Below, one piece after another: positions 8,279 through 16,587 of a stretch of 64,000 nucleotides of DNA. Below the pieces are notes generated by a model. It was not told the DNA's origin. It saw only the letters and a list, made by a program, of their open reading frames with translations, and ran no database searches. Positions within the stretch are counted from its first letter, which is position 1; each line of letters opens with the position of its first letter. The translations under genes and the position numbers were made by a program. Origin of the DNA: Flagellimonas sp. S3867 (GTDB taxonomy: Bacteria; Bacteroidota; Bacteroidia; Flavobacteriales; Flavobacteriaceae); NCBI RefSeq assembly GCF_014698935.1, contig NZ_JACVMN010000002.1, positions 930,001 to 994,000 on the forward strand, given 5' to 3'.

Positions 8279-8716
8279 ATGAAGGAGCGCAAACAAGAAA
8301 AGTATGACAAGGCCTATCTTCGAATGGCTAAGGAATGGGGAAAACTTTCCTATTGCCAACGAAAACAGGTCGGCGCTATCATCGTAAAAGACCGGATGAT
8401 CATATCCGATGGATATAACGGCACTCCAACAGGCTTCGAGAACATTTGCGAGGATGATGAAGGAGATACCAAATGGTATGTATTGCACGCGGAAGCGAAC
8501 GCAATATCCAAAGTGGCCTCTTCTACCCAATCCTGTGAAGGAGCAACTTTATATATTACACTGTCTCCATGTAGGGAGTGCAGCAAACTGATTCATCAAT
8601 CTGGAATAATACGCGTTGTGTACCAAAAGGCTTATAAGGACGATTCAGGACTAAAATTTTTGGAACGCGCCGGTGTAATTACCCACCACCTTCCGATATT
8701 GGAAGAAATGGTATAA
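8279..8716 (+). CDS. dCMP deaminase family protein
   Basis: 145 residues with a complete zinc deaminase site: H70-A-E72 (HAEANAI) and the PCREC motif with C98 and C101. The segment SDGYNGTPTGFENICEDD is typical of deoxycytidylate deaminases (ComEB type), which convert dCMP to dUMP for dTMP synthesis. Full length for the family. The S41 protease gene follows 15 bases later and the pair is often adjacent in Flavobacteriia. Confidence 0.92.
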   Translation: MKERKQEKYDKAYLRMAKEWGKLSYCQRKQVGAIIVKDRMIISDGYNGTPTGFENICEDDEGDTKWYVLHAEANAISKVASSTQSCEGATLYITLSPCRECSKLIHQSGIIRVVYQKAYKDDSGLKFLERAGVITHHLPILEEMV

Positions 8717-8731
8717 CCTCACCATTAAGCT

Positions 8732-10363
8732 ATGAAAAAGAAATATCAATATATATTGCCCACGTTGCTCGCTTTAGCTGTGGCCATAGGAATTTTTATT
8801 GGAGGAAAACTCCATTTTGATGACACTCCCGAGAAATTGTTTTCCACCAATTCCAAAAAGGACAAACTCAATAGACTTATCGATTATATCGATTACGAAT
8901 ATGTGGATGACATTGATACCGATAGCATTGTCGATGTTACGGTTAACAATATTCTAGGAAAGCTGGACCCTCATTCAGTCTACATTCCAAAAAGTGAGAT
9001 GGATGAAGTTTCCGAGAACATGAAAGGCGATTTCGTGGGTATTGGAGTGAGCTTTTATATGTATAGAGATACCATTTCGGTAATTAGAACCATAAAAAAT
9101 GGCCCTAGCCAAATTAGTGGCATCAAACCCGGTGATCGTATTTTGGCCGCCGATATGGACACACTTTATGGGCGAAGAATTCCCAATAATGAAATTGTTT
9201 CCAAGTTGAAGGGAAAAATTGGTACTAAAGTGGACTTAAAGGTTTTCCGAAAATCGGAAAATAGAATGATGGACATCACCGTTAGACGTGATCGTATTCC
9301 GATTAAGAGCGTGGATGCCTATTATATGCTCAGTGGTGACATGGGGTACATAAAAATCAATCGTTTTGCCGAATCTACCTATAACGAATTTAAGGATGCC
9401 CTTAAAAAATTAAAGATAAGAGGTGCGGAAAAACTGGTTCTAGACCTTAGGGATAATCCCGGAGGATATTTGGGTATAGCGGAAAAACTAGCCGATGAAT
9501 TTTTGGAAGATGACAAACTGATTCTTTACACTAAAAATAAAAAGGGAAGGATAAAAAAGGCCTTTGCCACAACCAAAGGCGATTTTGAAGACAAACCGGT
9601 CTATGTATTGATCAACGAGCGATCAGCCTCAGCAAGTGAGATTATTGCTGGAGCATTGCAAGACAATGATATTGGTACCATCGTTGGTCGACGTTCCTTT
9701 GGAAAAGGCTTGGTACAACGAGAAATGGATCTAGGTGATGGGTCTGCGGTTAGACTTACGGTTTCAAGATATTATACCCCAACAGGACGCTCAATCCAAC
9801 GATCATATAAGAAAGGACACCGTGATTACTATCAAAAATTTATTGAGCGTTATCGCACCGGAGAATTGATTTCTGTGGATAGCATCAAAGTTGCCGATTC
9901 GCTCAAATTTCGTACGCCGAAAGGTAAAATTGTTTATGGCGGTGGAGGTATAATACCTGATGTTTTTGTTCCTATCGGAAGTAATGAGGAAGAAGCCATA
10001 GACAGTATGGACGACACGTATGAATTCTTCTCCAGATTTATTTTTGAGCATTTAGAGAAGGACCGAACCCGTTATATGGACTATAACAAAAACCAATTTT
10101 TGGATGAGTACCGGGTAGATGATATTCTTTTTGACGAGTTTATCCAGTTTGTGCTCAACCGTAAGATAAAATTGGATTTTTATGCCTTTGAAGATAAAAT
10201 TAAGGACTATCTAAAAGCAAATATTGCTGAGCAACTGTACTCGCCAAACCTTTCTGCCCAAATAAAAGGGAAACATGATACCATGTTAAAAAAGATCAAG
10301 GATTTGGATGAGGCTTCAACCTTTGATAAATCCAATGAAGTGGCATTTAAGCCAGAAGGTTAG
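8732..10363 (+). CDS. S41 family C-terminal processing protease (CtpA/Prc type)
   Basis: 543 residues. An N-terminal signal anchor (YILPTLLALAVAIGIFIGG, residues 7-25) places it in the periplasm. A PDZ domain lies at about 95-180 (GDFVGIGVSF, then GIKPGDRILAAD), followed by the S41 catalytic domain with the serine S300 in NERSASASEI and the lysine K325 in RSFGKGLVQ; the 25-residue separation equals that of E. coli Prc (S430/K455). A C-terminal extension of about 130 residues (after 400) is usual in Bacteroidota homologues. It cleaves proteins at exposed C-termini, in envelope quality control. The stop overlaps that of the convergent small gene by four bases (TTAG). Confidence 0.93.
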   Translation: MKKKYQYILPTLLALAVAIGIFIGGKLHFDDTPEKLFSTNSKKDKLNRLIDYIDYEYVDDIDTDSIVDVTVNNILGKLDPHSVYIPKSEMDEVSENMKGDFVGIGVSFYMYRDTISVIRTIKNGPSQISGIKPGDRILAADMDTLYGRRIPNNEIVSKLKGKIGTKVDLKVFRKSENRMMDITVRRDRIPIKSVDAYYMLSGDMGYIKINRFAESTYNEFKDALKKLKIRGAEKLVLDLRDNPGGYLGIAEKLADEFLEDDKLILYTKNKKGRIKKAFATTKGDFEDKPVYVLINERSASASEIIAGALQDNDIGTIVGRRSFGKGLVQREMDLGDGSAVRLTVSRYYTPTGRSIQRSYKKGHRDYYQKFIERYRTGELISVDSIKVADSLKFRTPKGKIVYGGGGIIPDVFVPIGSNEEEAIDSMDDTYEFFSRFIFEHLEKDRTRYMDYNKNQFLDEYRVDDILFDEFIQFVLNRKIKLDFYAFEDKIKDYLKANIAEQLYSPNLSAQIKGKHDTMLKKIKDLDEASTFDKSNEVAFKPEG

Positions 10364-10572
10364 TTGTCTTTAATTTTTTTGTCAATTTTCTTCGAGGTCA
10401 TAAAAATCAGCAACAGTACAATGGCGCACAATGATGCAAGAATCCCAATAAGCGCAATGGTACTATCACCTTGAAATGGAGCCTCAAAATCTACTAAGGT
10501 CACATTGTAGGCAATAAGCCCCAAAGCGAGAATTATAAGAATTATGATAAGCGTTTTGTTCATAGCCAACAT
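10360..10572 (-). CDS. Small two-TM membrane protein
   Basis: 70 residues (67 if the second ATG at 10563 is used). Two hydrophobic helices (about residues 6-24 and 41-60) flank a short acidic loop; the tail is lysine-rich (KKIDKKIKDN), which suggests a cytoplasmic C-terminus. Starts three bases after the marC stop, so it is probably translated from the same mRNA. Function unknown. Confidence 0.65.
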   Translation of the reverse strand: MLAMNKTLIIILIILALGLIAYNVTLVDFEAPFQGDSTIALIGILASLCAIVLLLIFMTSKKIDKKIKDN

Positions 10573-10575
10573 GTA

Positions 10576-11154
10576 TTAGTGCTCAAACATTTGATTGACG
10601 TTGGTTGCAAAAAGTTTCACTGCAATTGCCAATAAAATAACTCCAAATACTTTTCTGATCACATTAAGTCCGTTTTTCCCCAACAAGCGTTCAATTTTAG
10701 TGCTTGACTTTAAAACAAGGTATACAAAGATAATGTTTACTATAATGGCGATTATTATGTTCTCAACATGATATTCTGCCCGTAACGCCAAAATCGATGT
10801 CAAAGTTCCGGCGCCAGCGATTATCGGAAAGGCAATCGGGACCACGGATGCACTCTCGGGCTCATCATGCTTATACAAGGTTACACCGAGCACCATTTCC
10901 AAAGCCAGGAAGAAAATAATAAAAGCTCCCGCCACGGCAAATGAATTCACGTCGATACCTATAAGACCAAGAATACTTTCACCAACAAACAAAAAAGCCG
11001 TCATGATACAAGCGGCCACAATGGATGCCTTACCCGATTGAATGTGCCCAACTTTGCTTCGCAAAGAAATAATAATGGGAATGCTACCCAAAATATCTAT
11101 AACTGCAAAAAGAACCATACTGGCCGTAACTATCTCCTTTAAACTGAAATTCAT
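10576..11154 (-). CDS. MarC family inner-membrane protein (UPF0056)
   Basis: 192 residues, six membrane helices, the usual family length once the ATG at 11154 is taken (upstream 42 codons are rejected). Family features: a start MNFSLKEIVTASMVLFAVIDILGS with the conserved DxxGS/IP loop, and VPIAFPIIAGAGTL in the middle. MarC-type proteins are multi-pass proteins of unknown activity, once wrongly tied to multiple antibiotic resistance. A -7 box TAAATTTG lies 19 nt upstream and AAGGTG directly precedes the start codon. Confidence 0.9.
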   Translation of the reverse strand: MNFSLKEIVTASMVLFAVIDILGSIPIIISLRSKVGHIQSGKASIVAACIMTAFLFVGESILGLIGIDVNSFAVAGAFIIFFLALEMVLGVTLYKHDEPESASVVPIAFPIIAGAGTLTSILALRAEYHVENIIIAIIVNIIFVYLVLKSSTKIERLLGKNGLNVIRKVFGVILLAIAVKLFATNVNQMFEH

Positions 11155-11172
11155 CACCTTGTAATTTGTCCG

Positions 11173-11180
11173 CAAATTTA
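11173..11180 (-). promoter_or_regulatory. -7 box for marC-like gene
   Basis: On the minus strand TAAATTTG matches TAnnTTTG with its G 19 nt from the ATG at 11154. It lies inside the longer alternative reading frame and so supports the shorter start. Confidence 0.55.
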
Positions 11181-11243
11181 CGTGTAAAAAGGCTGTTTGG
11201 ATTACGCAATACGTCCAGAAAACCCTAATTTTTTGTTTTGGAT

Positions 11244-11251
11244 TATTTTTG
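11244..11251 (+). promoter_or_regulatory. -7 box for DUF3109 gene
   Basis: TATTTTTG on the plus strand, last base 21 nt before the ATG at 11272. The marC and DUF3109 promoters are back to back, about 70 bp apart. Confidence 0.5.
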
Positions 11252-11271
11252 TGCAAAAAATAGGGATTGCA

Positions 11272-11841
11272 ATGTTCCAAATTGGTAAGACTATAGTGTC
11301 AGAAGAGATTTTAGAAAATGACTTTGTATGCAACCTAAGCGCATGCAAGGGAGCCTGCTGTGTTGATGGCGAATACGGAGCCCCGCTTGAAGAGGCGGAA
11401 ACACAAAGATTGGATGATATTTTCAATGCTGTCAAACCATATCTTAGACCGGAGGGAGTCCGAGCCATTGAGGAGCAAGGAACATTTGTTAAGGGTGAAG
11501 ATGGTGAGTGGGAAACACCTTTGGTCAATAAAAGTGAATGTGCCTATGTGATTTTTTCCGAAGATGGAATTACAAAATGCGGTTTGGAATCGGCATATAA
11601 TGATGGAGCTACCGATTGGAAAAAACCAATATCGTGTCATATGTATCCGGTAAGAACTAGGGAATATTCCGAGTTCACCGCGGTTAACTACCACCAATGG
11701 GAAATATGCGACCCGGCCTGCAGTTTGGGAAAAGAACTAAAAGTACCCATCTACAAATTTGTAAAGGAAGCGTTGATTAGAAAATTTGGTGAAACCTGGT
11801 ATAAAGAGCTTGAAGATGTAGCTCGCAAAAATGCTAAATAA
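11272..11841 (+). CDS. DUF3109 family cysteine-rich protein
   Basis: 189 residues from the ATG at 11272 (MFQIGKTIVSEEI), which is the conserved start of DUF3109 proteins. Cysteines cluster as CNLSACKGACC near residue 20, then CGLESAY, SCHMYPVR and CDPACSLGKEL, an arrangement that looks like a metal or Fe-S binding site related to the YkgJ type. The biochemical role is unknown. It is expressed divergently from marC. The last eight bases overlap the convergent histidine kinase gene. Confidence 0.88.
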   Translation: MFQIGKTIVSEEILENDFVCNLSACKGACCVDGEYGAPLEEAETQRLDDIFNAVKPYLRPEGVRAIEEQGTFVKGEDGEWETPLVNKSECAYVIFSEDGITKCGLESAYNDGATDWKKPISCHMYPVRTREYSEFTAVNYHQWEICDPACSLGKELKVPIYKFVKEALIRKFGETWYKELEDVARKNAK

Positions 11842-13801
11842 TTGGAATGTCCAGGACCACTTTGGTGCCCGACGATGTCCCTTCGTCATCAAACAAATCA
11901 ACAATATCCACATCAAAACTATTTTGGTAATCTTTCGAAAAATTGGCCAAACGCTCCTTTGTGATTCGGATTCCAACAGACTTTCTTTTTAGCACCCTAT
12001 TGGCTTTGTTGGCCTGGGCGGCATCCCTTCCGACCCCATTATCTATAACTTCTATGGTCACATGGCTTTCGTTTTTCTTTTTTACCAGAAGATGAATCAT
12101 TTTTTGACCATTTTTGGGAGAAAGGCCATGCCATAACGAATTTTCAAGAAAAGGCTGGAGCGCCAGCGATGGCACTTTAATGTTGTCTATATTGAGGTTG
12201 TCATCAACAATTATTTTGAAATCAATCTCGTTGGAAAAACGAATATTCTCAATGTTCATATAGAGTTCAACCGTTTCCAATTCTTCGGCCAATGAAATCT
12301 CTTTTAAGGATGAGGCTTCCAATATTTTACGAATCAGTTTTGAAAACTTGTTCAAGTAATGAACGGCATTTTTTTGCTCATTATTGATGATGTACAATTT
12401 GATTGAGTTGAGTGAATTGAACAAAAAATGAGGATTCATCTGGCTACGGAGCATGTTTTGCTCTAAAGTGAGCACTCTTTTCTCATTTTTACTCTGATAT
12501 TGGCGGTAAAGGATGTACAAAATAGACGATATCAACCCAACAATTAGGGCGCTTACCAATAATGTAGTTTGGTTTTTTCGGAGCCTTAGCCTAACAATTT
12601 CATTTTCTTTGGCAAGGACAGATATCTGATTGTTCTTCTTATCTGCCTCATACCCAACTATGACATCGTTCATATACCGAAAGTTGGTAGCACTGGATAT
12701 CTCTTTGTCATAATCATCGGCTTTTTTGTAGTAATCATAAGCGGCCTTATAATTGCCACGGGTCTTCTCTAAATAAGAAAGCTTTTGATAAGCATATAGA
12801 ATGTTACTCGGAATGTTATGGGTCTGTGACATTTCCAAACCATCCATGATAAATTTGTATGCTTTATCATAATTACTTAATTCAGTATGTGCCCATCCTG
12901 TGTTGATATAGATTAATGGCGTAATAAAATAGTCCCCTATGGTTTTGGATTGTTCATGCAAAGGTTCAAGTAAAACCAAGGCGGCATATGGCATATTTTG
13001 TTTAAGATAAATTTGAGCCAAACTATTTTTGCAAATGACCCTGCCATAATCAGAGTTGATTTCTTCGTTATAGGCCAGGGATTTACGATAGTTCTCCAAA
13101 GCTCCTTCCAGATCACCTTTATACTCCAAACAATCACCTATGTTTTGATAGTTGATCGCAAGACCCAATTTGTTTCCCAGTTCTTCCTCTAGTTTCAGAG
13201 TTCTTTTGAATTGTATGATTGCTAGGTCATACTGTTCCAAGGATTGGTAGAGATTGCCTATACAGTTTAGCGAAACATTGATGCTGCGCTTTATGTGCGT
13301 CGAGGGGTTTTCAACCCGTTCAGCCAGTTCTAGGGCCTCTTGGTTGTATTTCAAAGCAGTTTTAATGGCATCTGTTCTTCGATATACAACCCCGAGCATA
13401 TTAAGGGCTCGTACCCTTAGGCCAATATTGTTGGCTTTTTCGGCAAGCACCAATGCCTCTTGATGCAGGTCAGCCGCTTGTTTAAATTTTGAAATATTCC
13501 TGTATTTGGCACCAATTTGGTCCAGGGCATAAGATGCGCCCTCCAAATAATTTTCCTTTTTACTTTGGTTGGCAAAATAACGAAGCAGGGTGGTATCCCT
13601 TTTTTCATCTTTTAATTCGGTATCCAATGAAAGATACGTTTTGGGCTGCATACGAATGATTCGCCCTGCTTTTTGTTTAAAGGATTCTGGAATTTCCTGA
13701 GCATGGATAGAGCCATAGCCTATAAGGAAATATAGGGATAGCCATGCTATTCTTGGCGTCAGGGGGATTTTTTTGTTTTTTATCAATCTATATTTGAACA
13801 C
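11834..13801 (-). CDS. TPR-bearing LytS-type sensor histidine kinase
   Basis: 655 residues. A signal peptide (IAWLSLYFLIGYGSIHAQ) exports an N-terminal sensor region of about 350 residues built of TPR repeats (pattern LGxxYxxxxxxxxAxxxxxxAL recurs, e.g. LNMLGVVYRRTDAIKTALKY). One membrane helix follows (about 400-420), a short coiled coil, then the His_kinase domain with phospho-acceptor H458 in MNPHFLFNSLNS, an N-box LQPFLENSLWHG and a G-box DNGVGRD. The GTG start at 13801 is supported by an AGGA five bases upstream; no ATG is available in the signal peptide. Its regulator is encoded 15 bases upstream on the same strand. Confidence 0.9.
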   Translation of the reverse strand: MFKYRLIKNKKIPLTPRIAWLSLYFLIGYGSIHAQEIPESFKQKAGRIIRMQPKTYLSLDTELKDEKRDTTLLRYFANQSKKENYLEGASYALDQIGAKYRNISKFKQAADLHQEALVLAEKANNIGLRVRALNMLGVVYRRTDAIKTALKYNQEALELAERVENPSTHIKRSINVSLNCIGNLYQSLEQYDLAIIQFKRTLKLEEELGNKLGLAINYQNIGDCLEYKGDLEGALENYRKSLAYNEEINSDYGRVICKNSLAQIYLKQNMPYAALVLLEPLHEQSKTIGDYFITPLIYINTGWAHTELSNYDKAYKFIMDGLEMSQTHNIPSNILYAYQKLSYLEKTRGNYKAAYDYYKKADDYDKEISSATNFRYMNDVIVGYEADKKNNQISVLAKENEIVRLRLRKNQTTLLVSALIVGLISSILYILYRQYQSKNEKRVLTLEQNMLRSQMNPHFLFNSLNSIKLYIINNEQKNAVHYLNKFSKLIRKILEASSLKEISLAEELETVELYMNIENIRFSNEIDFKIIVDDNLNIDNIKVPSLALQPFLENSLWHGLSPKNGQKMIHLLVKKKNESHVTIEVIDNGVGRDAAQANKANRVLKRKSVGIRITKERLANFSKDYQNSFDVDIVDLFDDEGTSSGTKVVLDIPII

Positions 13802-13816
13802 AGGTATCCTAGAAAG

Positions 13817-14551
13817 TTACAGCATATCCAAAAAATCGGATTTCTTTTGCCGGGAGACGGGTATTTTATGGTTGGATTCCAAAACCACATATCCGTCTGT
13901 TTTGAGAAATTCTTTTATTTTATTTAGATTGATGATGTACGAGTTATGTATTCTAAAAAAGCTATTGTCCGGCAACAGATTATTTACTTCCTTGAGTTTT
14001 TTGGTCAATAGTATTTTTTGCCCATCGCTTAAATAAATGGTGCTGTAGTTTCCGTCAGATTCTGCATAAAGAATGTCATCACTGTTTAAGAAAACCAATT
14101 TGCCATCAGTGTTGATGGTTATTTTTTTGCTGTGTGAATCTGCATTGAAGTTCAACAATATTTTTTCCAACTTTTCAACCGTCAAGTTTTTGGTGTTGTA
14201 CTTTTTTATCTTGGCAATGGTTACCTGAAGATCGTCTGTATCAATAGGTTTTAGCAGATAATCAATGGCCTCGTTTTTTAGGGCCTTCAATGCATACTGG
14301 TTATAGGCTGTTGTGATCACAACTGGAAAATCTTTGTTTTTTAGGTTTTTAATGAACTGAAAACCGTCCATAGCGGGCATTTCAATATCCAAAAAAAGGC
14401 AATCTGGGGTATTGCGTTCAAGATAATCCAAAGCTTCATGGGCATCGGTAAAAGATGCGACTATATCCACTTCATCACTCAAATTGGTCAACTCCCAACT
14501 TAAACTTTGCAGGGCTTTTACCTCGTCGTCTACAATAACTGCTTCTAACAT
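13817..14551 (-). CDS. LytTR family response regulator
   Basis: 244 residues. Receiver domain 1-120 with acidic pocket D8-D9, phosphorylated D55 in CLFLDIEMPAMDG, T81 in VVITTAY and K102 in YLLKPID. A LytTR DNA-binding domain occupies about 140-242 (LYAESDGNYSTIYLSDGQ, FFRIHNSYIINLNKI, VPVSR). It is the partner of the TPR kinase that follows. LytTR regulators bind paired direct repeats upstream of cell-surface and biofilm genes; no target site was evident here. Confidence 0.93.
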   Translation of the reverse strand: MLEAVIVDDEVKALQSLSWELTNLSDEVDIVASFTDAHEALDYLERNTPDCLFLDIEMPAMDGFQFIKNLKNKDFPVVITTAYNQYALKALKNEAIDYLLKPIDTDDLQVTIAKIKKYNTKNLTVEKLEKILLNFNADSHSKKITINTDGKLVFLNSDDILYAESDGNYSTIYLSDGQKILLTKKLKEVNNLLPDNSFFRIHNSYIINLNKIKEFLKTDGYVVLESNHKIPVSRQKKSDFLDML

Positions 14552-14842
14552 CCTCTGTTTTAAATCAAAAACAAATTTAGGATTATTATATATAAGGTAT
14601 TTAAAATTATGTGTTGATGGACATTTTATGCGTATAACTGGTAAAAAACATTGAGGAATGTGGTTTTTGTAAATAAATTCTGCAATTAAGCCATTATTTT
14701 ACCCCTATTTTCAGTTGAATTGAAAAAAGACAAAGCCATTTATACACAAAAAGGAGCAATTCATACATGCCCCAACAGAACCACTTGTTTTGTTTTATAC
14801 TTTGGACATGTCAAAATAAAGGACAACCTAAAAAGTACTCAA

Positions 14843-15182
14843 ATGAGAAAATGTGTTGTGTTATTTGTGATTTTGATATTCGCTCTGATTTGCGCTGCGG
14901 TGTTGGAAAGTAAAGATTTGGAGATGCAATCAGACTGGAACGAAATGGCCACCATACCATAGTTTCAACCCAATACGTTCATATACATTACCAACAAATT
15001 GTACGGCCGGAGCAACCAACCTCTTGTTTTAGAAACTGCTTGCAAAATTAAATATCCGGTTGACCCAGGATTTTGAGTTTGGTTTTGGGTTTCGGGGGAA
15101 CTACCTGGAACCGAACCATTTTCCATCGGTGAGATTTGGAAGGGCCGTACTGTTTGGTAATGAAGACCGGAATAGCTTTTAG
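14843..15182 (+). pseudogene. Decayed gene for a short exported protein
   Basis: Starting at ATG 14843, a signal-peptide-like segment (MRKCVVLFVILIFALICA) runs 39 codons to a TAG at 14960-14962. The same frame continues past this stop with protein-like sequence (NTFIYITNKLYGRSNQPLVLE) to a TGA near 15075. In another frame a second protein-like segment, about 15030-15182 (LAKLNIRLTQDFEFGFGF ... GRAVLFGNEDRNSF), ends at TAG 15180 with a strong terminator 24 nt later. Together this looks like one small gene broken by a nonsense codon and a frameshift. The beta-strand-like, F-terminated tail would suit an outer-membrane or secreted protein, but no family is recognised. It could also be an independent short ORF plus non-coding RNA. 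Confidence 0.35.
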
Positions 15183-15205
15183 TGTAATTCCCATAAATAA
15201 ATTAA

Positions 15206-15246
15206 GACCAAGGAATGTAAATTTTTATACTCCTTGGTCTTTTTTG
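15206..15246 (+). terminator. Strong intrinsic terminator
   Basis: Perfect 9-bp stem GACCAAGGA (15206-15214) / TCCTTGGTC (15231-15239) followed by TTTTTT. No intact plus-strand gene precedes it; it fits the end of the decayed gene. Confidence 0.8.
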
Positions 15247-15462
15247 TTGCTTACATATTTCCTAAAAAAGTTTTCATTTCATTTAAATTTTACCAGCCCA
15301 AGTACCATGGGTTGCCAGCCTAGATTTCAACATGTTGTGTTAAAAACTTTACACTCGTTTTAGTAAAACTAACTTTAAAGTCTGGTTACATTTTTGAATC
15401 TTTGTTAGCCCTATTCACAAGGAAATTTCCTTTCCAAATTATAAATTTTGTAACAAATAATT

Positions 15463-16449
15463 ATGTCAGCAGCCATCGAGCCCATATTAGAAGAAAATGA
15501 AGATAGATTTGTAATATTCCCGATCAAACATCATGATCTTTGGGAATGGTACAAAAAATGTGAGGCTTGTTTTTGGACTGCAGAAGAGATAGATCTTCAT
15601 GAAGATTTGACTGACTGGAACAATAAATTAAACGACGACGAGCGTTATTTCATTAAGCACATACTAGCATTTTTTGCTGCATCTGATGGTATTGTGAACG
15701 AGAATTTGGCAGAGAATTTTGTAAGCGAAGTGCAATATGCAGAAGCAAAGTTTTTCTATGGATTTCAGATTATGATGGAGAATATCCATTCAGAAACTTA
15801 TTCTTTGCTTATTGATACTTACGTGAAAGATGAGAAGGAGAAAAACATTCTTTTCAAAGCCATTGAAAACTTTCCAGCAATCAAAAAGAAAGCAGATTGG
15901 GCATTAAATTGGATTGAATCTCCAAGTTTTGCCGAAAGATTGATTGCCTTTGCCGCTGTTGAGGGAATATTCTTTTCCGGTGCTTTCTGCTCAATCTTTT
16001 GGTTAAAGAAAAGGGGTCTTATGCCTGGACTTACATTTTCCAATGAGCTAATTTCTAGAGATGAGGGAATGCACTGTGATTATGCAGTTCATTTACACAA
16101 TAAGCACTTAATCAATAAAGTGCCAAAAGAGCGCATCACCGCAATTTTGACTGATGCTCTTAATATTGAAAGAGAATTTATCACTGAGTCACTTCCAGCA
16201 AGTCTTATTGGAATGAACTCAAAACTAATGACACAGTACTTGGAGTTTGTAACGGATAGGTTGCTGGTAGAATTAGAATGTGATAAAGTATACAATGCCA
16301 CAAACCCATTTGATTTCATGGATATGATTTCACTTCAGGGTAAAACAAATTTCTTTGAAAAACGTGTGTCTGAATATCAAAAGGCAGGTGTTCTTAACAA
16401 AGAAAAAGATGAAGACGCACAAAAAATTAGTTTCGACGCTGATTTTTAA
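15463..16449 (+). CDS. nrdB: Ribonucleoside-diphosphate reductase beta subunit, class Ia
   Basis: 328 residues. The di-iron and radical site is intact: E106, H109 and tyrosyl-radical Y113 in [10 protein letters not shown], plus a distal pair in [13 protein letters not shown] and an upstream glutamate in [11 protein letters not shown]. It stores the tyrosyl radical used by NrdA to reduce NDPs to dNDPs in the cytoplasm. Gene order nrdB-nrdA, with a 138-bp gap, is the common order in Flavobacteriia. The long A/T-rich leader upstream may contain its own promoter, but no consensus box at the usual distance was found. Confidence 0.97.
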   Translation: MSAAIEPILEENEDRFVIFPIKHHDLWEWYKKCEACFWTAEEIDLHEDLTDWNNKLNDDERYFIKHILAFFAASDGIVNENLAENFVSEVQYAEAKFFYGFQIMMENIHSETYSLLIDTYVKDEKEKNILFKAIENFPAIKKKADWALNWIESPSFAERLIAFAAVEGIFFSGAFCSIFWLKKRGLMPGLTFSNELISRDEGMHCDYAVHLHNKHLINKVPKERITAILTDALNIEREFITESLPASLIGMNSKLMTQYLEFVTDRLLVELECDKVYNATNPFDFMDMISLQGKTNFFEKRVSEYQKAGVLNKEKDEDAQKISFDADF

Positions 16450-16587
16450 ATTGACCAACCTTTAAGGAAGCACTGCCCCTAAGTGTTTTCATGATCTTAA
16501 CCTAAGTGCGTTGGAATTTTTCCATCGTCACATAAAATGTATGCTGGTATAACCAACAAACGTATCATTTAAAACAATAGTAGCCAC

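Larger units (their letters stand above)
14552..15462 (+). other. 910-bp stretch without an intact gene
   Basis: Between the LytTR operon start and nrdB. It holds the promoter side of the LytTR operon (14552-14700, very A/T-rich), a broken plus-strand gene (14843-15182), a strong terminator (15206-15246), and the nrdB leader (15247-15462), which is A/T-rich and in which I see no riboswitch or convincing NrdR box. Confidence 0.6.

Noticed and set aside
14720..14842. Extended N-terminus of the 14843 ORF
   Set aside because: Would begin at TTG and adds no signal or domain; the ATG at 14843 with a signal-like stretch is more credible.
15136..15363. 75-codon ORF crossing the terminator at 15206
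   Set aside because: It runs through a strong hairpin and has no conserved features.
16470..16500. Short hairpin (AGCACT/AAGTGTT) between nrdB and nrdA
   Set aside because: Stem is weak and no clean T-run follows; not enough for a terminator.
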